Assembly: GCF_037023755.1 (NCBI RefSeq)
Contig: NZ_CP146100.1
Location: forward strand, 1,490,501-1,554,500
Origin: Saccharopolyspora sp. SCSIO 74807
Lineage (GTDB): Bacteria > Actinomycetota > Actinomycetes > Mycobacteriales > Pseudonocardiaceae
Length of the DNA stretch: 64,000 bases
Direction: 5' to 3'
The notes under the pieces are model-generated. The model was not told the origin of the DNA, did no database searches, and worked only from the letters and a program-made list of their open reading frames with translations. Every line of letters starts with the position of its first letter. Positions within the stretch are counted from its first letter, which is position 1. Positions 7,627-16,568 of the stretch are shown here, in pieces. Position numbers and translations under genes: made by a program.

Positions 7627-8490
7627 TCACCGCAGCAGCACGACCGTTCCCAGCGGCAGCGTGCTCAGCAGCTGTAATGCGTCCGGTGGGACGCGCACGC
7701 ACCCGTCGCTGATGGCCTTGCCGAACACTTCGTCACCCGGCCAGCCGTGCAGCGCCACCGTGCCCGGCCCGCCGCCGTAGGAGTTGAACGTCTCCGAATG
7801 CGTGCCCAGCGGCAGGATGATCGGGCTGAAGCGGGTGACCTGCTCTTCGACGGCGGCCATCACGAAGGTCCGGCCGCGCGGCGTGGGCGATTCGGCGGCC
7901 CCGACTCCGACGATCCACTCCCCCAGCCGTTCGGCGCCGCGCCACACCGCCAGCCGCTTGGCCTCGACGTCGACCTCGACCCGGAACGGCGAGCGGGCCT
8001 GCCGGACCGGGTCCGCGGCGGTGACGCGGATCCAGCCGCTCGTGCCGTTCGGCCTGGACGGCAGCAACACCTGCGCCCAGGCACCGGAGCGCGCGATCAC
8101 CGGAACCCACGTGGGATTGCCGAGCTGCGTGGCGGGCAGTTTCGCGAACGCCGATCCGCCTGGCCTGTCGTGCACCGCGACCGGCTGCTCGATGTGCAGC
8201 ACCACGCCGTCGGTGTCGCGTTGCGGTTCCGGATCGGGGACCCCGCCGATGAGATCACCGAAGGTCGTGGCTTCCGGCAGGCCGCTGAGATCGACCCGAT
8301 CCGCCTGCGGGATCGGCGGCTGTTGCGCGGCCGGCCGCGCAGGCATGGGTGCGGTCGGTGCCGACAGCGTCCCGGAACAGCCCGTGAGCAGCATCGCCAG
8401 CGCTCCCGCCAGGATCGTCGACGACCACGCGCAACGGACCGCCCGGCAGGCCGCCGGGGCGGGAAGCGTGGCTGCGTTCCGCGATCTCAT
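7627..8490 (-). CDS. L,D-transpeptidase lipoprotein (YkuD domain)
   Basis: A 287-residue exported protein. The ATG at 8490 (MRSRNAATLP) gives an N-terminus with a hydrophobic segment and lipobox LTGC, so it is probably a lipoprotein. GAGG precedes the start at a good distance. The middle has an SH3-like stretch (HDRPGGSAFAKLP ... TSGWIRV). The C-terminal YkuD domain shows the catalytic motif HGWPGDEVFG ... SDGCVRV with the active-site Cys and His. Such enzymes make 3-3 cross-links in peptidoglycan or attach proteins to it. It is upstream of the chaplin-like wall gene on the same strand. Confidence 0.88.
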   Translation of the reverse strand: MRSRNAATLPAPAACRAVRCAWSSTILAGALAMLLTGCSGTLSAPTAPMPARPAAQQPPIPQADRVDLSGLPEATTFGDLIGGVPDPEPQRDTDGVVLHIEQPVAVHDRPGGSAFAKLPATQLGNPTWVPVIARSGAWAQVLLPSRPNGTSGWIRVTAADPVRQARSPFRVEVDVEAKRLAVWRGAERLGEWIVGVGAAESPTPRGRTFVMAAVEEQVTRFSPIILPLGTHSETFNSYGGGPGTVALHGWPGDEVFGKAISDGCVRVPPDALQLLSTLPLGTVVLLR

Positions 8491-9276
8491 GACAATCCTC
8501 GGGGTTTCATGACCGGCCGGTTCGGTTTCCGGCTGCGTCGGGGCCATGGCGGCATTCGTCGGGAAACGGGTTCGGGGTTTCGGGGAAGGAAGCTGGTCGC
8601 CGCCGATCCATGCCGGGCGGACGCTAACCCACGGCACCGGACCGTCCAAACGCGAATATGCCGCTCCGACCTGCCGAAAAATCGATCAAAGTAGCGCGTG
8701 AGCAGGCAAAACGTCCGAGACCGACACAGCCGCGACCGCAGATTCGTCGCCAACGCACCACGAATGGGTGTTGATATTCACCGAGACGAGTGAACATGTC
8801 GCGGCTTTCCGTTCGCTTTCGGCGGCATTAATCGCGCGCGCGTCCGCGGTAGGCATCCCGATCACCCCAACGCCGCAAATCACCCGACCCAGGGCGCGGC
8901 GGCACGCCGTCCTCCTGCACCGACACCGCCCGGCACCGCAGCAGCGACCGGGCTCCACCGGTCGGCACCCGCTTCTATGATTTTGACCGCCACGTTTCCG
9001 GCAAAGTCCCAAATAACGATCTTTACGCGCGAACCCACGTACTCGAGCATTTCAAGGAATGCGAACTTTCCGGGACTTATTTCCCTGTTCGGACGACTGA
9101 CTACGTCGGCGTCACCGAGCGCTACCAACACGTCGGCGGCAACGTCCTCGGCGACATCGCCGAACGAGTCGGCGCGCACCCCTGGCAGGCGCCTGAGCAC
9201 ACGAACTGAGACTAAGCACAATGGAGCCCGAGCGGGAGCGACCCTCACCGGGCGCTGTTCGTGCTGGTCAGCGGCG
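8491..9276. other. 786-bp region without a supported gene, locally AT-richer
   Basis: The part around 8690-9100 is visibly richer in A and T than the flanks. A minus-strand open frame of roughly 110 codons (about 9210 down to 8880) has a stretch that reads like protein (FAFLEMLEYV, VIWDFAGNVAVKII). It has no ribosome site, no clear start and weak third-position GC bias, so I do not call it. The right edge abuts tRNA-Ser(TGA). Remnant of foreign DNA and a long 5' region of the L,D-transpeptidase gene are both possible. Confidence 0.3.
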
Positions 9277-9361
9277 CGGAAGCGGCGGGATTCGAACCCG
9301 CGGAGCCTTTCGGCTCGCTCGCTTTCAAGGCGAGTGCATTCGGCCGCTCTGCCACGCTTCC
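9277..9361 (-). tRNA. tRNA-Ser (anticodon TGA)
   Basis: An 85-nt class II tRNA on the minus strand. The acceptor stem is GGAAGCG/CGCTTCC with discriminator G. The anticodon stem CTCGC/GCGAG encloses CTTGAAA, giving anticodon TGA. It has a variable arm with an AGCC/GGCT stem and a T arm with GGTTCGAATCC. CCA is not encoded. Confidence 0.95.
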
Positions 9362-9552
9362 AACGTTGGAGCGTAACCGTCCGCGCTTCGCCGCGGACAG
9401 CGGGGCGGCCGAGGACGAGTGGTCCCGGGGACGGCGCGTGGCGTCGTGAGCTGCGGTGTCGTGCTCGGTGCGCGGGAAAAATCATTTGCGGGGCGATCGT
9501 CGGGGATGGTTGTCTGCGTGGTCGGCTGTCGGCGGCGGAGGGGGATGCTGAC

Positions 9553-10524
9553 GTGACGCACGCGGTCGAAGTGCGCGAGTTGGTCAAGAGGTTCGACGGC
9601 GGATCACCGCCCGCGGTCGACCGGTTGAGCTTCCAGGTGCACAGCGGGGAGATCTTCGGGCTGCTCGGGCCGAACGGCGCGGGCAAGACGACCACCGTGG
9701 GAGTGCTGACCACCCGGGTGCTGCCGAGCGGTGGGTCGGCGCGGATCGGCGGCGTGGACGTGGCCGCCGATCCCGTTTCGGCGCGCCGGAAGGTGGCCGT
9801 CGTGCCGCAGCGGGTCAACCTGGACCGCTCGCTCAACGCGCGGCAGAACCTGACGTTCCACGCCGCTTACCACGGTGTTCCGCGGGCCGAGCGGAATCGG
9901 CTGGCCGACGGGCTGCTGGAGCGGATGGGGCTCGCGGACAAGCGAAAGGCGCGGGTGGACGACCTCTCCGGCGGCCAATCGCAGCGGTTGATGATCGCGC
10001 GGGCGCTGATGCACCGCCCGGAGGTGCTGTTCCTGGACGAGCCGTCCACCGGGCTGGACCCGCAAGCCCGGCTGTTCGTGCACGACCGCATCAGCGAGCT
10101 GCGCGCGGAGGGCGTGACGGTGCTGCTGACCACGCACGACATGGACGAGGCCGAGAAGCTGTCGGATCGGGTGGGCATCGTCGACCACGGGCGACTGCTC
10201 ACATTGGACACTCCGGCCGCGTTGATCAAATCGCTGCCGGGCGGCGGCACGGTGGACGCGGCGATGCGGGCCGACGGGGCCGACGCCGACAAGGCGCGTG
10301 CGCTGCTCACCGACCTGCCCAGAGTCGAGCAGGTCGAGCAGATCGCCGGGCACGACGACGGCCAGCTGCGGCTGCGGCTCTACTGCGGCGGGGAGCCCGC
10401 GGAACTGCTCGGCCCGGTCGCGCGGGTGCTGCACGAGCACCAGGTGCCGGTCACCGAGCTGTCGCCGGGGTCGGCGACGTTGGAAGACGTGTTCATCGAC
10501 TTGACCGGCCGGGAGCTGCGATGA
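9553..10524 (+). CDS. ABC transporter ATPase, daunorubicin/multidrug-resistance type
   Basis: A 323-residue nucleotide-binding subunit. It has Walker A GPNGAGKTT, a Q-loop region (VVPQRVNLD), signature LSGGQSQRLMIARAL, Walker B VLFLDEPSTGLD and the switch His in LTTHDMDEA. The ~90-residue C-terminal extension ending in LEDVFIDLTGREL is typical of DrrA-like ATPases. The GTG at 9553 has GGAGGGG ten nt upstream; a nearby ATG at 9545 is out of frame. The gene overlaps the permease gene by ATGA. The pair would export a lipophilic drug or lipid. No natural-product genes are near, so the substrate is unknown. Confidence 0.9.
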   Translation: MTHAVEVRELVKRFDGGSPPAVDRLSFQVHSGEIFGLLGPNGAGKTTTVGVLTTRVLPSGGSARIGGVDVAADPVSARRKVAVVPQRVNLDRSLNARQNLTFHAAYHGVPRAERNRLADGLLERMGLADKRKARVDDLSGGQSQRLMIARALMHRPEVLFLDEPSTGLDPQARLFVHDRISELRAEGVTVLLTTHDMDEAEKLSDRVGIVDHGRLLTLDTPAALIKSLPGGGTVDAAMRADGADADKARALLTDLPRVEQVEQIAGHDDGQLRLRLYCGGEPAELLGPVARVLHEHQVPVTELSPGSATLEDVFIDLTGRELR

Positions 10525-11357
10525 CCGACACGGATGCCGGGCGCGCGCCGCTGCCGGCGGGCGCGGAACCACGTGCGGGGAACATGGCGGCTCGGCTGCG
10601 GGCGTTCACCGCGGTACTGGGCCGCGACGTGTTCGTCACCGGCCGCGAAATGCCGAGCTTCCTGGCGCAGGTGCTGGTCCAGCCAGTGGCGATCCTGTTC
10701 ATCTTCGGCAAGGTGCTCGGCTCGCTCGGCTACACCCAGCCCGGGTACGAGCAGATCCTGCTGCCGGGCATGATCGCGATGAACGCTTTCCTGGTCGCGT
10801 TGCAGAACACGTCGTTCCCGCTGGTGTTCGACTTCTCCTACTCGCGGGAGATCGAGGACCGGCTGCTGGCACCGATGCCGGTGAGCTGGGTCGCGGTGGA
10901 GAAGATGCTGTTCGGTGCGGCTCGGGGACTGTTCGCGGCGGTGCTGATGATCCCGCTGGGGATGTGGATGCTCGGGCGGATCAGCTGGGACCTCGGCGGG
11001 CTCTGGTTCGCGGTGCTGTGCATGCTGCTCGGTTCGCTGACCGGGGCGGCCGTGGGGATGACGGTGGGCACGATCGTGCCGCCGCGGCGCATCAACATCA
11101 TCTTCGCGGTGATCCTGGCGCCGCTGATGTTCACCGGGGCGACGCAGTTCCCGTGGACGCAGCTGGGGAATCTGCGCTGGTTCCAAGTGCTTTGCGGGTT
11201 CAACCCGCTGACCTACGTCAGCGAAGGGATGCGCGGAGCGCTGCTGCCGGACGTTCCGCACCTGGCGCCGTGGGTGTGCGTGCTGGTGCTGGTGGGCGCG
11301 TGCGCGTTGTTCGGTGCGCTGGGGATCGTGTTCTTCCTGCGGCGGGCGTTGGACTGA
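10521..11357 (+). CDS. ABC-2 family transporter permease
   Basis: A 278-residue membrane protein with about six hydrophobic segments and the ABC-2 pattern. It has a conserved N-terminal helix (VTGREMPSFLAQVLVQPVAILFIFG), the central segment LPGMIAMNAFLVA and a C-terminal stretch NPLTYVSEGMRGALL typical of DrrB-like permeases. It starts inside the stop of the ATPase gene (ATGA overlap), so the two are translationally coupled. The hairpin at 11356-11385 ends the unit. Confidence 0.88.
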   Translation: MTDTDAGRAPLPAGAEPRAGNMAARLRAFTAVLGRDVFVTGREMPSFLAQVLVQPVAILFIFGKVLGSLGYTQPGYEQILLPGMIAMNAFLVALQNTSFPLVFDFSYSREIEDRLLAPMPVSWVAVEKMLFGAARGLFAAVLMIPLGMWMLGRISWDLGGLWFAVLCMLLGSLTGAAVGMTVGTIVPPRRINIIFAVILAPLMFTGATQFPWTQLGNLRWFQVLCGFNPLTYVSEGMRGALLPDVPHLAPWVCVLVLVGACALFGALGIVFFLRRALD

Positions 11358-11385
11358 GCGGCCCGTTGGCGCGAACGGGCCGCTC
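11356..11385. terminator. Hairpin between convergent genes
   Basis: A perfect 12-bp stem GAGCGGCCCGTT (11356-11367) with AACGGGCCGCTC (11374-11385) and loop GGCGCG. It begins inside the permease stop codon and ends six bases before the aminopeptidase stop, so it can serve both strands. Confidence 0.8.
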
Positions 11386-11390
11386 ACCCG

Positions 11391-12851
11391 TCAGATCCGC
11401 GCGTGCGAGCCGAGCATCGGCGGTTCCTCCGCGGCCAGGGCGCGGCTGCCCCGGTGCACGCTGCCGGTGCTTTCCGCGTACGCACCGATCGTCGTGGCCA
11501 GCGCCTTGGAATTCCGCTCCAGCGCCACCTCGTCCACATTGGACAGAGTGTCGGCCGGGCCGTGGTAGTTCAGGTCGTACGGCTGCCCGGCCGTGCCGCC
11601 CCACTCCGCGGCCTGCTGCTCGGTCTTGAGGTCCTCGGCACCGGTGAACAGCCCGCCGGACGGGATGCCGTTCGCGATGAACTCACCGTAGTCGGAACGG
11701 CCGTCGAAGTCGGTGCCCTGCAGCCGCACGCCCTGCGCGGCCATCGCAGCGGTGAGGTCGCGTTCGATCGCCGCGGAACCCTCCGGCCCCGGGCCCGCTC
11801 CCACGCCGTCGGAGTCGTCGCCGTCGTAGGCGAAGTAGCCCGCGTTCGGCGACCCGATCATGTCGAAGTTCAGGTACAGCGCGATGTCCAGCCGCTGCTC
11901 GAAGCTCAAGCCCTGCACGTACTTCGTCGAGCCGACCAGGCCGGACTCCTCGGCACCCCAGAAGGCGAACCGCACCGCGTTCGGCGTGCCCGGCTCGCCG
12001 CCCAGCCGCAGCGCGGTCTCCAGCAGCCCCGCCGTGCCGGTGCCGTTGTCGTTGATGCCCGCGCCTTCCGGAACGCTGTCCAGGTGCGCACCGGCCATCA
12101 CCACGTTGTCCGGGCGGCCGGTGCGGGTCTGCGCGATGACGTTGCGGGTGGTGATGTTCTCCAGCCGCGATTGCACGTCCAGGTGCACCTGCGCACCGGC
12201 TCGACCTGCGAGGTCCGCTCCGACGGCCCGAGTGACGCCCGCGGTGGGAATGCGCGCGTCCGCGGGGTCGCCGAGCGTGCCGCCCAGCGGCCCTTCCGCG
12301 TTGTTGTAGATGATCGCGGCTGCCGCACCGAGGTCGGCTGCGACCTGCTGCTTCTGCGCGAACGAGCAGGATCCGCGCTGGACCAGCACGACCTTGCCCG
12401 CCACGTCGGCCGGGAAGTCGGCGGCTTCGCAGCCGGGTGTGTCGTCCACCGCGGCCACCGACAGCGGCGCGGTCAGCCCGCCCCGCGGTGTCGCCGGGGA
12501 GTATTCGAGGGCGTCGCCTTCGGTCGGCGAGCCGTCCACGTCCAGCGCGAACGAGTCGAGCCGGTATGCCTGGTAGTCGAACTCCGGTGTGCGCACGTCG
12601 AATCCGGCGTTCCGCAGCTTCCCGGCGACGTAGTCCACACTGGACTCGTATCCGGGCAGGCCGGAGGCCCGGTTGCCGTCGTGGGTGTCGGCGATGCGCT
12701 GCAACGCCACCAGGTGCCGCTGCACCCGGTCCACATCGACCCGGTCGCCGAGCCCGGCGGGGGCGGCGGAAGCGGGCGCGGCCGCGAGGACCGTCGCGGC
12801 GCAGGTCGCGAGCACGGCCGCTAGGCGGCGCCTCGATCTCACAACGCTCAT
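11391..12851 (-). CDS. Secreted M28-family zinc aminopeptidase with PA domain
   Basis: A 486-residue protein. The ATG at 12851 (MSVVRSRRRL) gives a signal peptide ending in AAPASA and has GGGGAG upstream. A protease-associated (PA) domain follows (VVLVQRGSCSFAQKQ, AAIIYNN). The M28 catalytic domain shows the zinc ligands HLD (AGAHLDS), D in NDNGTG, the general-base pair in WGAEESGLVGS, D in NFDMIGS and the final H in YHGPADT. The family removes N-terminal amino acids outside the cell. Overall architecture matches the mycobacterial lipoprotein aminopeptidase LpqL, but no lipobox is seen here. Confidence 0.88.
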   Translation of the reverse strand: MSVVRSRRRLAAVLATCAATVLAAAPASAAPAGLGDRVDVDRVQRHLVALQRIADTHDGNRASGLPGYESSVDYVAGKLRNAGFDVRTPEFDYQAYRLDSFALDVDGSPTEGDALEYSPATPRGGLTAPLSVAAVDDTPGCEAADFPADVAGKVVLVQRGSCSFAQKQQVAADLGAAAAIIYNNAEGPLGGTLGDPADARIPTAGVTRAVGADLAGRAGAQVHLDVQSRLENITTRNVIAQTRTGRPDNVVMAGAHLDSVPEGAGINDNGTGTAGLLETALRLGGEPGTPNAVRFAFWGAEESGLVGSTKYVQGLSFEQRLDIALYLNFDMIGSPNAGYFAYDGDDSDGVGAGPGPEGSAAIERDLTAAMAAQGVRLQGTDFDGRSDYGEFIANGIPSGGLFTGAEDLKTEQQAAEWGGTAGQPYDLNYHGPADTLSNVDEVALERNSKALATTIGAYAESTGSVHRGSRALAAEEPPMLGSHARI

Positions 12852-12980
12852 GCTGTTGTCTCCCCGGCAGGTGAGGTTCGCCGGGCGTTCCCCGGCTCCG
12901 CCAAGATTGCCCGAAATCCGTCCGGTTCGGCAGGTTTTCCCAAGATTGCCGGAGTTCGCAGGCGTACTAGTGTCGTTGGC
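12852..12980. promoter_or_regulatory. Divergent promoter region with repeated CCAAGATTGCC
   Basis: The gap between the divergent aminopeptidase and quinone oxidoreductase genes has an 11-bp direct repeat CCAAGATTGCC at 12901-12911 and 12940-12950. The second copy overlaps a candidate -35 TTGCCG (12946-12951), 16 nt before TAGTGT (12968-12973). The latter is 7 nt before the ATG at 12981, so the oxidoreductase mRNA would be leaderless. The repeats may be regulator sites. Confidence 0.45.
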
Positions 12981-13961
12981 ATGTACGCGATCGCTATCCG
13001 TGAGCCGGGCGAACCGGATGTGCTGGAGTGGACCGAGCAGGCCGATCCGCGGCCGGGCCCCGGCGAAGTGCTGCTGGAGGTGGCCGCGGCCGGGGTGAAC
13101 CGGGCGGACCTGGCGCAGCGGCAGGGAAACTACCCGCCACCGAAGGGCGCCAGCGAGGTGCTGGGGCTGGAGTGCTCCGGCACCGTCGCGGAACTCGGCG
13201 ATGATGTGCGGGACTGGCAGGTCGGCGATGAGGTGTGCGCGCTGCTGGCCGGTGGCGGTTACGCGGAGCGGGTCGTGGTTCCCGCGAGCCAGCTGCTGCC
13301 GATCCCCGAAGGCGTGGACTTGGTGGACGCGGCCGGTCTGCCGGAGGTCGCCTGCACCGTGTGGTCCAACGTGGTCATGGAGGGCGGTCTTTCGTCCGGC
13401 CAGCTGCTGCTGGTGCACGGCGGCTCCGGCGGGATCGGCAGCAATGCGATCCAGATCGGGCGTGCGCTCGGTGCCCGGGTCGCCACGACCGCGGGCGCAC
13501 CGGAAAGCGTGCAGTTCTGCCGCGAGCTCGGCGCCGACCCGGTGATCAACTACCGGGACGAGGACTTCGCCGAGGTGGTCAAGGGGCTCGGCGGCGCGAA
13601 CGTCGTGCTGGACAACATGGGAGCGTCCTATTTGGACCGCAACCTGTCCGCGCTGGCACCGGACGGGCACCTCGCGGTGATCGGGATGCAGGGCGGCCGC
13701 AAGGCCGAGCTGGACATCGGCCGGATGCTGGTCAAGCGGCTGCGGATGTCGGTGCTCGGGCTGCGCGGGCGGCCGGTGGACGGGCCGAACGGCAAGGCCG
13801 CCATCGTCGCCGACGTGCGGGAGAAGCTGTGGCCGCTGGTCGCCCGCGGCGAGGTGCGCTCGCTCGTGCACCACCGCATCCCGCTGCCGGAGGCGGCCCG
13901 CGCGCACTCCCTGATGGAAGCCGGTGGCCTGCGCGGCAAGATCCTGCTCACCCGGCCCTGA
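12981..13961 (+). CDS. NAD(P)H quinone oxidoreductase (zinc-independent MDR, QOR type)
   Basis: A 326-residue medium-chain reductase lacking the zinc ligands of alcohol dehydrogenases. The N-terminal domain has NRADLAQRQGNYPPPKG, the classical QOR substrate-side signature. The Rossmann loop reads HGGSGGIGSNAIQ. The NADPH-side and C-terminal motif RGKILLTRP is as in p53-inducible PIG3-like reductases. It would reduce quinones or enones with NADPH. The M. tuberculosis counterpart in this position is Rv3777. It is followed by a strong hairpin at 13967-14007. Confidence 0.9.
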   Translation: MYAIAIREPGEPDVLEWTEQADPRPGPGEVLLEVAAAGVNRADLAQRQGNYPPPKGASEVLGLECSGTVAELGDDVRDWQVGDEVCALLAGGGYAERVVVPASQLLPIPEGVDLVDAAGLPEVACTVWSNVVMEGGLSSGQLLLVHGGSGGIGSNAIQIGRALGARVATTAGAPESVQFCRELGADPVINYRDEDFAEVVKGLGGANVVLDNMGASYLDRNLSALAPDGHLAVIGMQGGRKAELDIGRMLVKRLRMSVLGLRGRPVDGPNGKAAIVADVREKLWPLVARGEVRSLVHHRIPLPEAARAHSLMEAGGLRGKILLTRP

Positions 13962-13966
13962 GCACG

Positions 13967-14007
13967 GCCGGGCGGTCGCGCTCATCCGGTGAGCGCGACC
14001 GCCCGGC
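13967..14007. terminator. Strong hairpin between quinone oxidoreductase and secA2
   Basis: An 18-bp perfect stem (13967-13984 with 13990-14007) and a 5-nt loop TCCGG, just after the quinone oxidoreductase stop. The converging secA2 gene ends at 14089. There is no T-run. Confidence 0.75.
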
Positions 14008-14088
14008 GCCCCGGAATGCCGAAGCGGATTCCTGCCGTGCTCCGTCCGGAGGAAAGCGGCAGCGGTTCGCGCCCAATTCGCGGAACGC

Positions 14089-16416
14089 TCAGTCGCGCAC
14101 GCCCGCCCGGACGGCACCGTCCCGGACAATCGTGCCGATGCGCTGGACGAAGCGTTCTTCCGGCGTGCCGAACGGGTTGTCGGTGACCAGGTAGGTCCAG
14201 GTGGACGTGGGACGCTTCAACCCCATGGACTCGAGGTCGACGCCGTCCGCGGTGATCGGCGCGTCCAGGAAGGTCCGGACCGAATCCGCGTAGACGCCGG
14301 GGAAGAACTCCCGGAATTGGCGGACCGCGATCCGGTGGAATTCGTCCAGCGGGTTCTCCCTGGCCAGCGCGCGCAGGTGGATTCCCTCGCGGACATCGGC
14401 GAGGAAGGCCAAGTGCTCGGTCCAGTGCCGGTCGAGGTGGTGGAGCACGATCGCGCGCGCGGCCGCATCGAGCGCCCGCTGCCCGGCCGAATCGTGCAGT
14501 TCCCGGTAGCGCTGCGCGCACCTGTCCGCGAGCTGGCGGGCGGCCTGATCGGCGTGCAAAACCTCGTCGCGGTGCGCCAGCACGGCGGTGCGCTGCACGT
14601 TGATCAGGTGGTTGTAGCGCCACGTCGTGCGCTGGTTCTCCAGGTGCGCGCCCTCCGCAACCCGCTGGGCGTGCTCCACCGTCGACTGCGCGCGTTCGTC
14701 GTGCACCAGTCCGTCCGCATCGACTCGAGCGGGCGCCCGGCGATCCGGCGCATTCCGCTGGACCAGCTCGTCATCGATGCTGGTGAACAGCACCGAATCG
14801 CCGGGATCGCCCTGTCTCCCGGCCCGTCCGCGCAGCTGATCGTCGAGCCGGACCGTGTGGTACCGCCCGGTGCCGACCAGGCACAGCCCGCCGAGCCGCA
14901 CCACCTCCTCCCGGCCCGCGCCGTCCGGCGAACCCAGCCGGATGTCGGTGCCGCGACCGGCCATCTGGGTGGAGATCGTGACCCGTCCGCGTTCGCCCGC
15001 CCGCGCGATCAGCGCTGCTTCTTCCGCGTCGTTGCGGGCGTTGAGCACGACCCCGGGCACACCGGCTGCGACGAGCCGGGCCGCCAGCCGTTCGGACTCG
15101 GCCACGTCCAGCGTCCCGAGCAGCACCGGCCTGCCAGTGGCGTGCGCTTCGGCGACGTGCTCGACGATCGCGGTCTCCTTCTGCTCGACCGCGGCGTGCA
15201 GCCGATCCGGGTGATCGCGGCGGATGCAGGGCACGTTCGTCGGTATCGCGGCCACCGGCAGCCGGTAGAACTCCCACAGCTGCTCGGCGACCGGCACGGC
15301 GGTACCGCTCATCCCGCACGCGGTCCGGTAGCGCTCGATCAGCGCCTGCACCACGGTCGAGTCGAGCACTTCGCCGGTGGGGCTGGCCGGCACTCCCTCC
15401 TTGGATTCCACGGCGGCTTGCAGGCCGTCCGGCCAGCGCTGCAGCAGCGCGACCCTGCCGCGCGAGTTGTCGATCAACTCCACCTTGCCGTCGCGCACCA
15501 GGTAGTCGACGTCCCGGCGCAGCAGCGCGTGCGCGTGCAGCGCGACGTGCACCTGGCTGAGCCGGTGCCCGCGCCCCGGCGCGTACAGGTCTTCCTCGCC
15601 CAGCGCGCGTTCCACCCGCTCCAGGCCCGCGTCGTTGAGGTGGACGTTGCGCCCTTCCGCGTCCACCTCGTAGTGCTCGTCGGGGCGCAGGCCGCGGACG
15701 ACTTCCGCGACGAGCGGGTCACCTTCGGCGCCCTCGGCCGCGCCCGCCAGCACCAGCGGAACCCGCGCCTCGTCCACCAGCACCGAGTCGGCCTCGTCGA
15801 CCAGCACCACGTCCGGGGCCGGCAGCACCAGCTCGCCCGGATCGGTGCGCATCCGGTCCCGCAGCACGTCGAAGCCGAGTTCGCGCACCGGCACGTAGGT
15901 CACGTCGGCCTCGTACGCCGCGGCCCGGCCTGCTCGGGTGGTGTGCTGATCCACCCAGCTCACGGACACGCCGAACGCCTCGAAGAGCCCGCCCATCCAC
16001 GTCGCGTCGCGCTGGGCGAGGTAGTCGTTGACCGACAGGACGTGCACCCGCCGCCCCTGCATCGCGAAACCCACCGCTGCCAGCGCGCCGGAGAGCGTCT
16101 TGCCCTCTCCGGTGGCCATCTCCACGACGTGCCCGGTGAGCAGCCCCAGCGTGCCGAGCAGTTGCACGTCGAACGGGCGCTCGCCCAGCCGGTGGCGAGC
16201 CGCTTCCCGCCCCAGCGCGCAGGTCTCGATCAGTTCGGCGCGGCCGAACTCGCGCTTGCCGCGCAGCTGGGCGATGGCGCGGTCCCACTCCGGCGCGGAG
16301 AGCGCACGCACCGCTTCTTCCCGCGAACCGGCCGCGGTCACCCATTGCCGGCAGCGCTTCAGATCCGCGGTTCCCGGACGTTCCAAGAAACGCCGGATCC
16401 GATCACGAAGCCGCAT
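14089..16416 (-). CDS. secA2: Accessory Sec translocase ATPase SecA2
   Basis: A 775-residue SecA paralogue, shorter than housekeeping SecA (~900 or more) because the C-terminal linker and zinc-binding tail are absent. Seen are the Walker A motif GEGKT (MATGEGKTLSG), the Walker B/DEAD stretch VLVDEADSVLVDEA, the helicase motif TQMAGRGTDI and the arginine-finger region LRGRAGRQGDPG. The ATG at 16416 has GAGGAG 7 nt upstream; the longer frame adds only ten residues. SecA2 powers export of a subset of proteins, several of them wall-acting. Its place among wall-assembly genes fits that. Confidence 0.88.
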   Translation of the reverse strand: MRLRDRIRRFLERPGTADLKRCRQWVTAAGSREEAVRALSAPEWDRAIAQLRGKREFGRAELIETCALGREAARHRLGERPFDVQLLGTLGLLTGHVVEMATGEGKTLSGALAAVGFAMQGRRVHVLSVNDYLAQRDATWMGGLFEAFGVSVSWVDQHTTRAGRAAAYEADVTYVPVRELGFDVLRDRMRTDPGELVLPAPDVVLVDEADSVLVDEARVPLVLAGAAEGAEGDPLVAEVVRGLRPDEHYEVDAEGRNVHLNDAGLERVERALGEEDLYAPGRGHRLSQVHVALHAHALLRRDVDYLVRDGKVELIDNSRGRVALLQRWPDGLQAAVESKEGVPASPTGEVLDSTVVQALIERYRTACGMSGTAVPVAEQLWEFYRLPVAAIPTNVPCIRRDHPDRLHAAVEQKETAIVEHVAEAHATGRPVLLGTLDVAESERLAARLVAAGVPGVVLNARNDAEEAALIARAGERGRVTISTQMAGRGTDIRLGSPDGAGREEVVRLGGLCLVGTGRYHTVRLDDQLRGRAGRQGDPGDSVLFTSIDDELVQRNAPDRRAPARVDADGLVHDERAQSTVEHAQRVAEGAHLENQRTTWRYNHLINVQRTAVLAHRDEVLHADQAARQLADRCAQRYRELHDSAGQRALDAAARAIVLHHLDRHWTEHLAFLADVREGIHLRALARENPLDEFHRIAVRQFREFFPGVYADSVRTFLDAPITADGVDLESMGLKRPTSTWTYLVTDNPFGTPEERFVQRIGTIVRDGAVRAGVRD

Positions 16417-16568
16417 GGGCACTCCTCGTGGTGGGCAGCTCGCCAACCGAACGATACGCCGCTACCGGAAAGTGCCGGGGAGACTGCGCGAACACCCGGC
16501 TTTCGTCCTCACCGATCCGGAACGCAGAATTTTCGCTCGACCGTCCGGAACGGGTTTTCCCGGAATGC

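Noticed and set aside
8880-9209. Possible ~110-codon gene on the minus strand
   Set aside because: Some stretches look like protein, but there is no ribosome site or clear start, third-position GC is low for this genome and no family is recognised.
9553-11357. ABC exporter considered as part of an antibiotic biosynthesis cluster
   Set aside because: No biosynthetic genes are nearby; it is flanked by a tRNA gene and a secreted peptidase.
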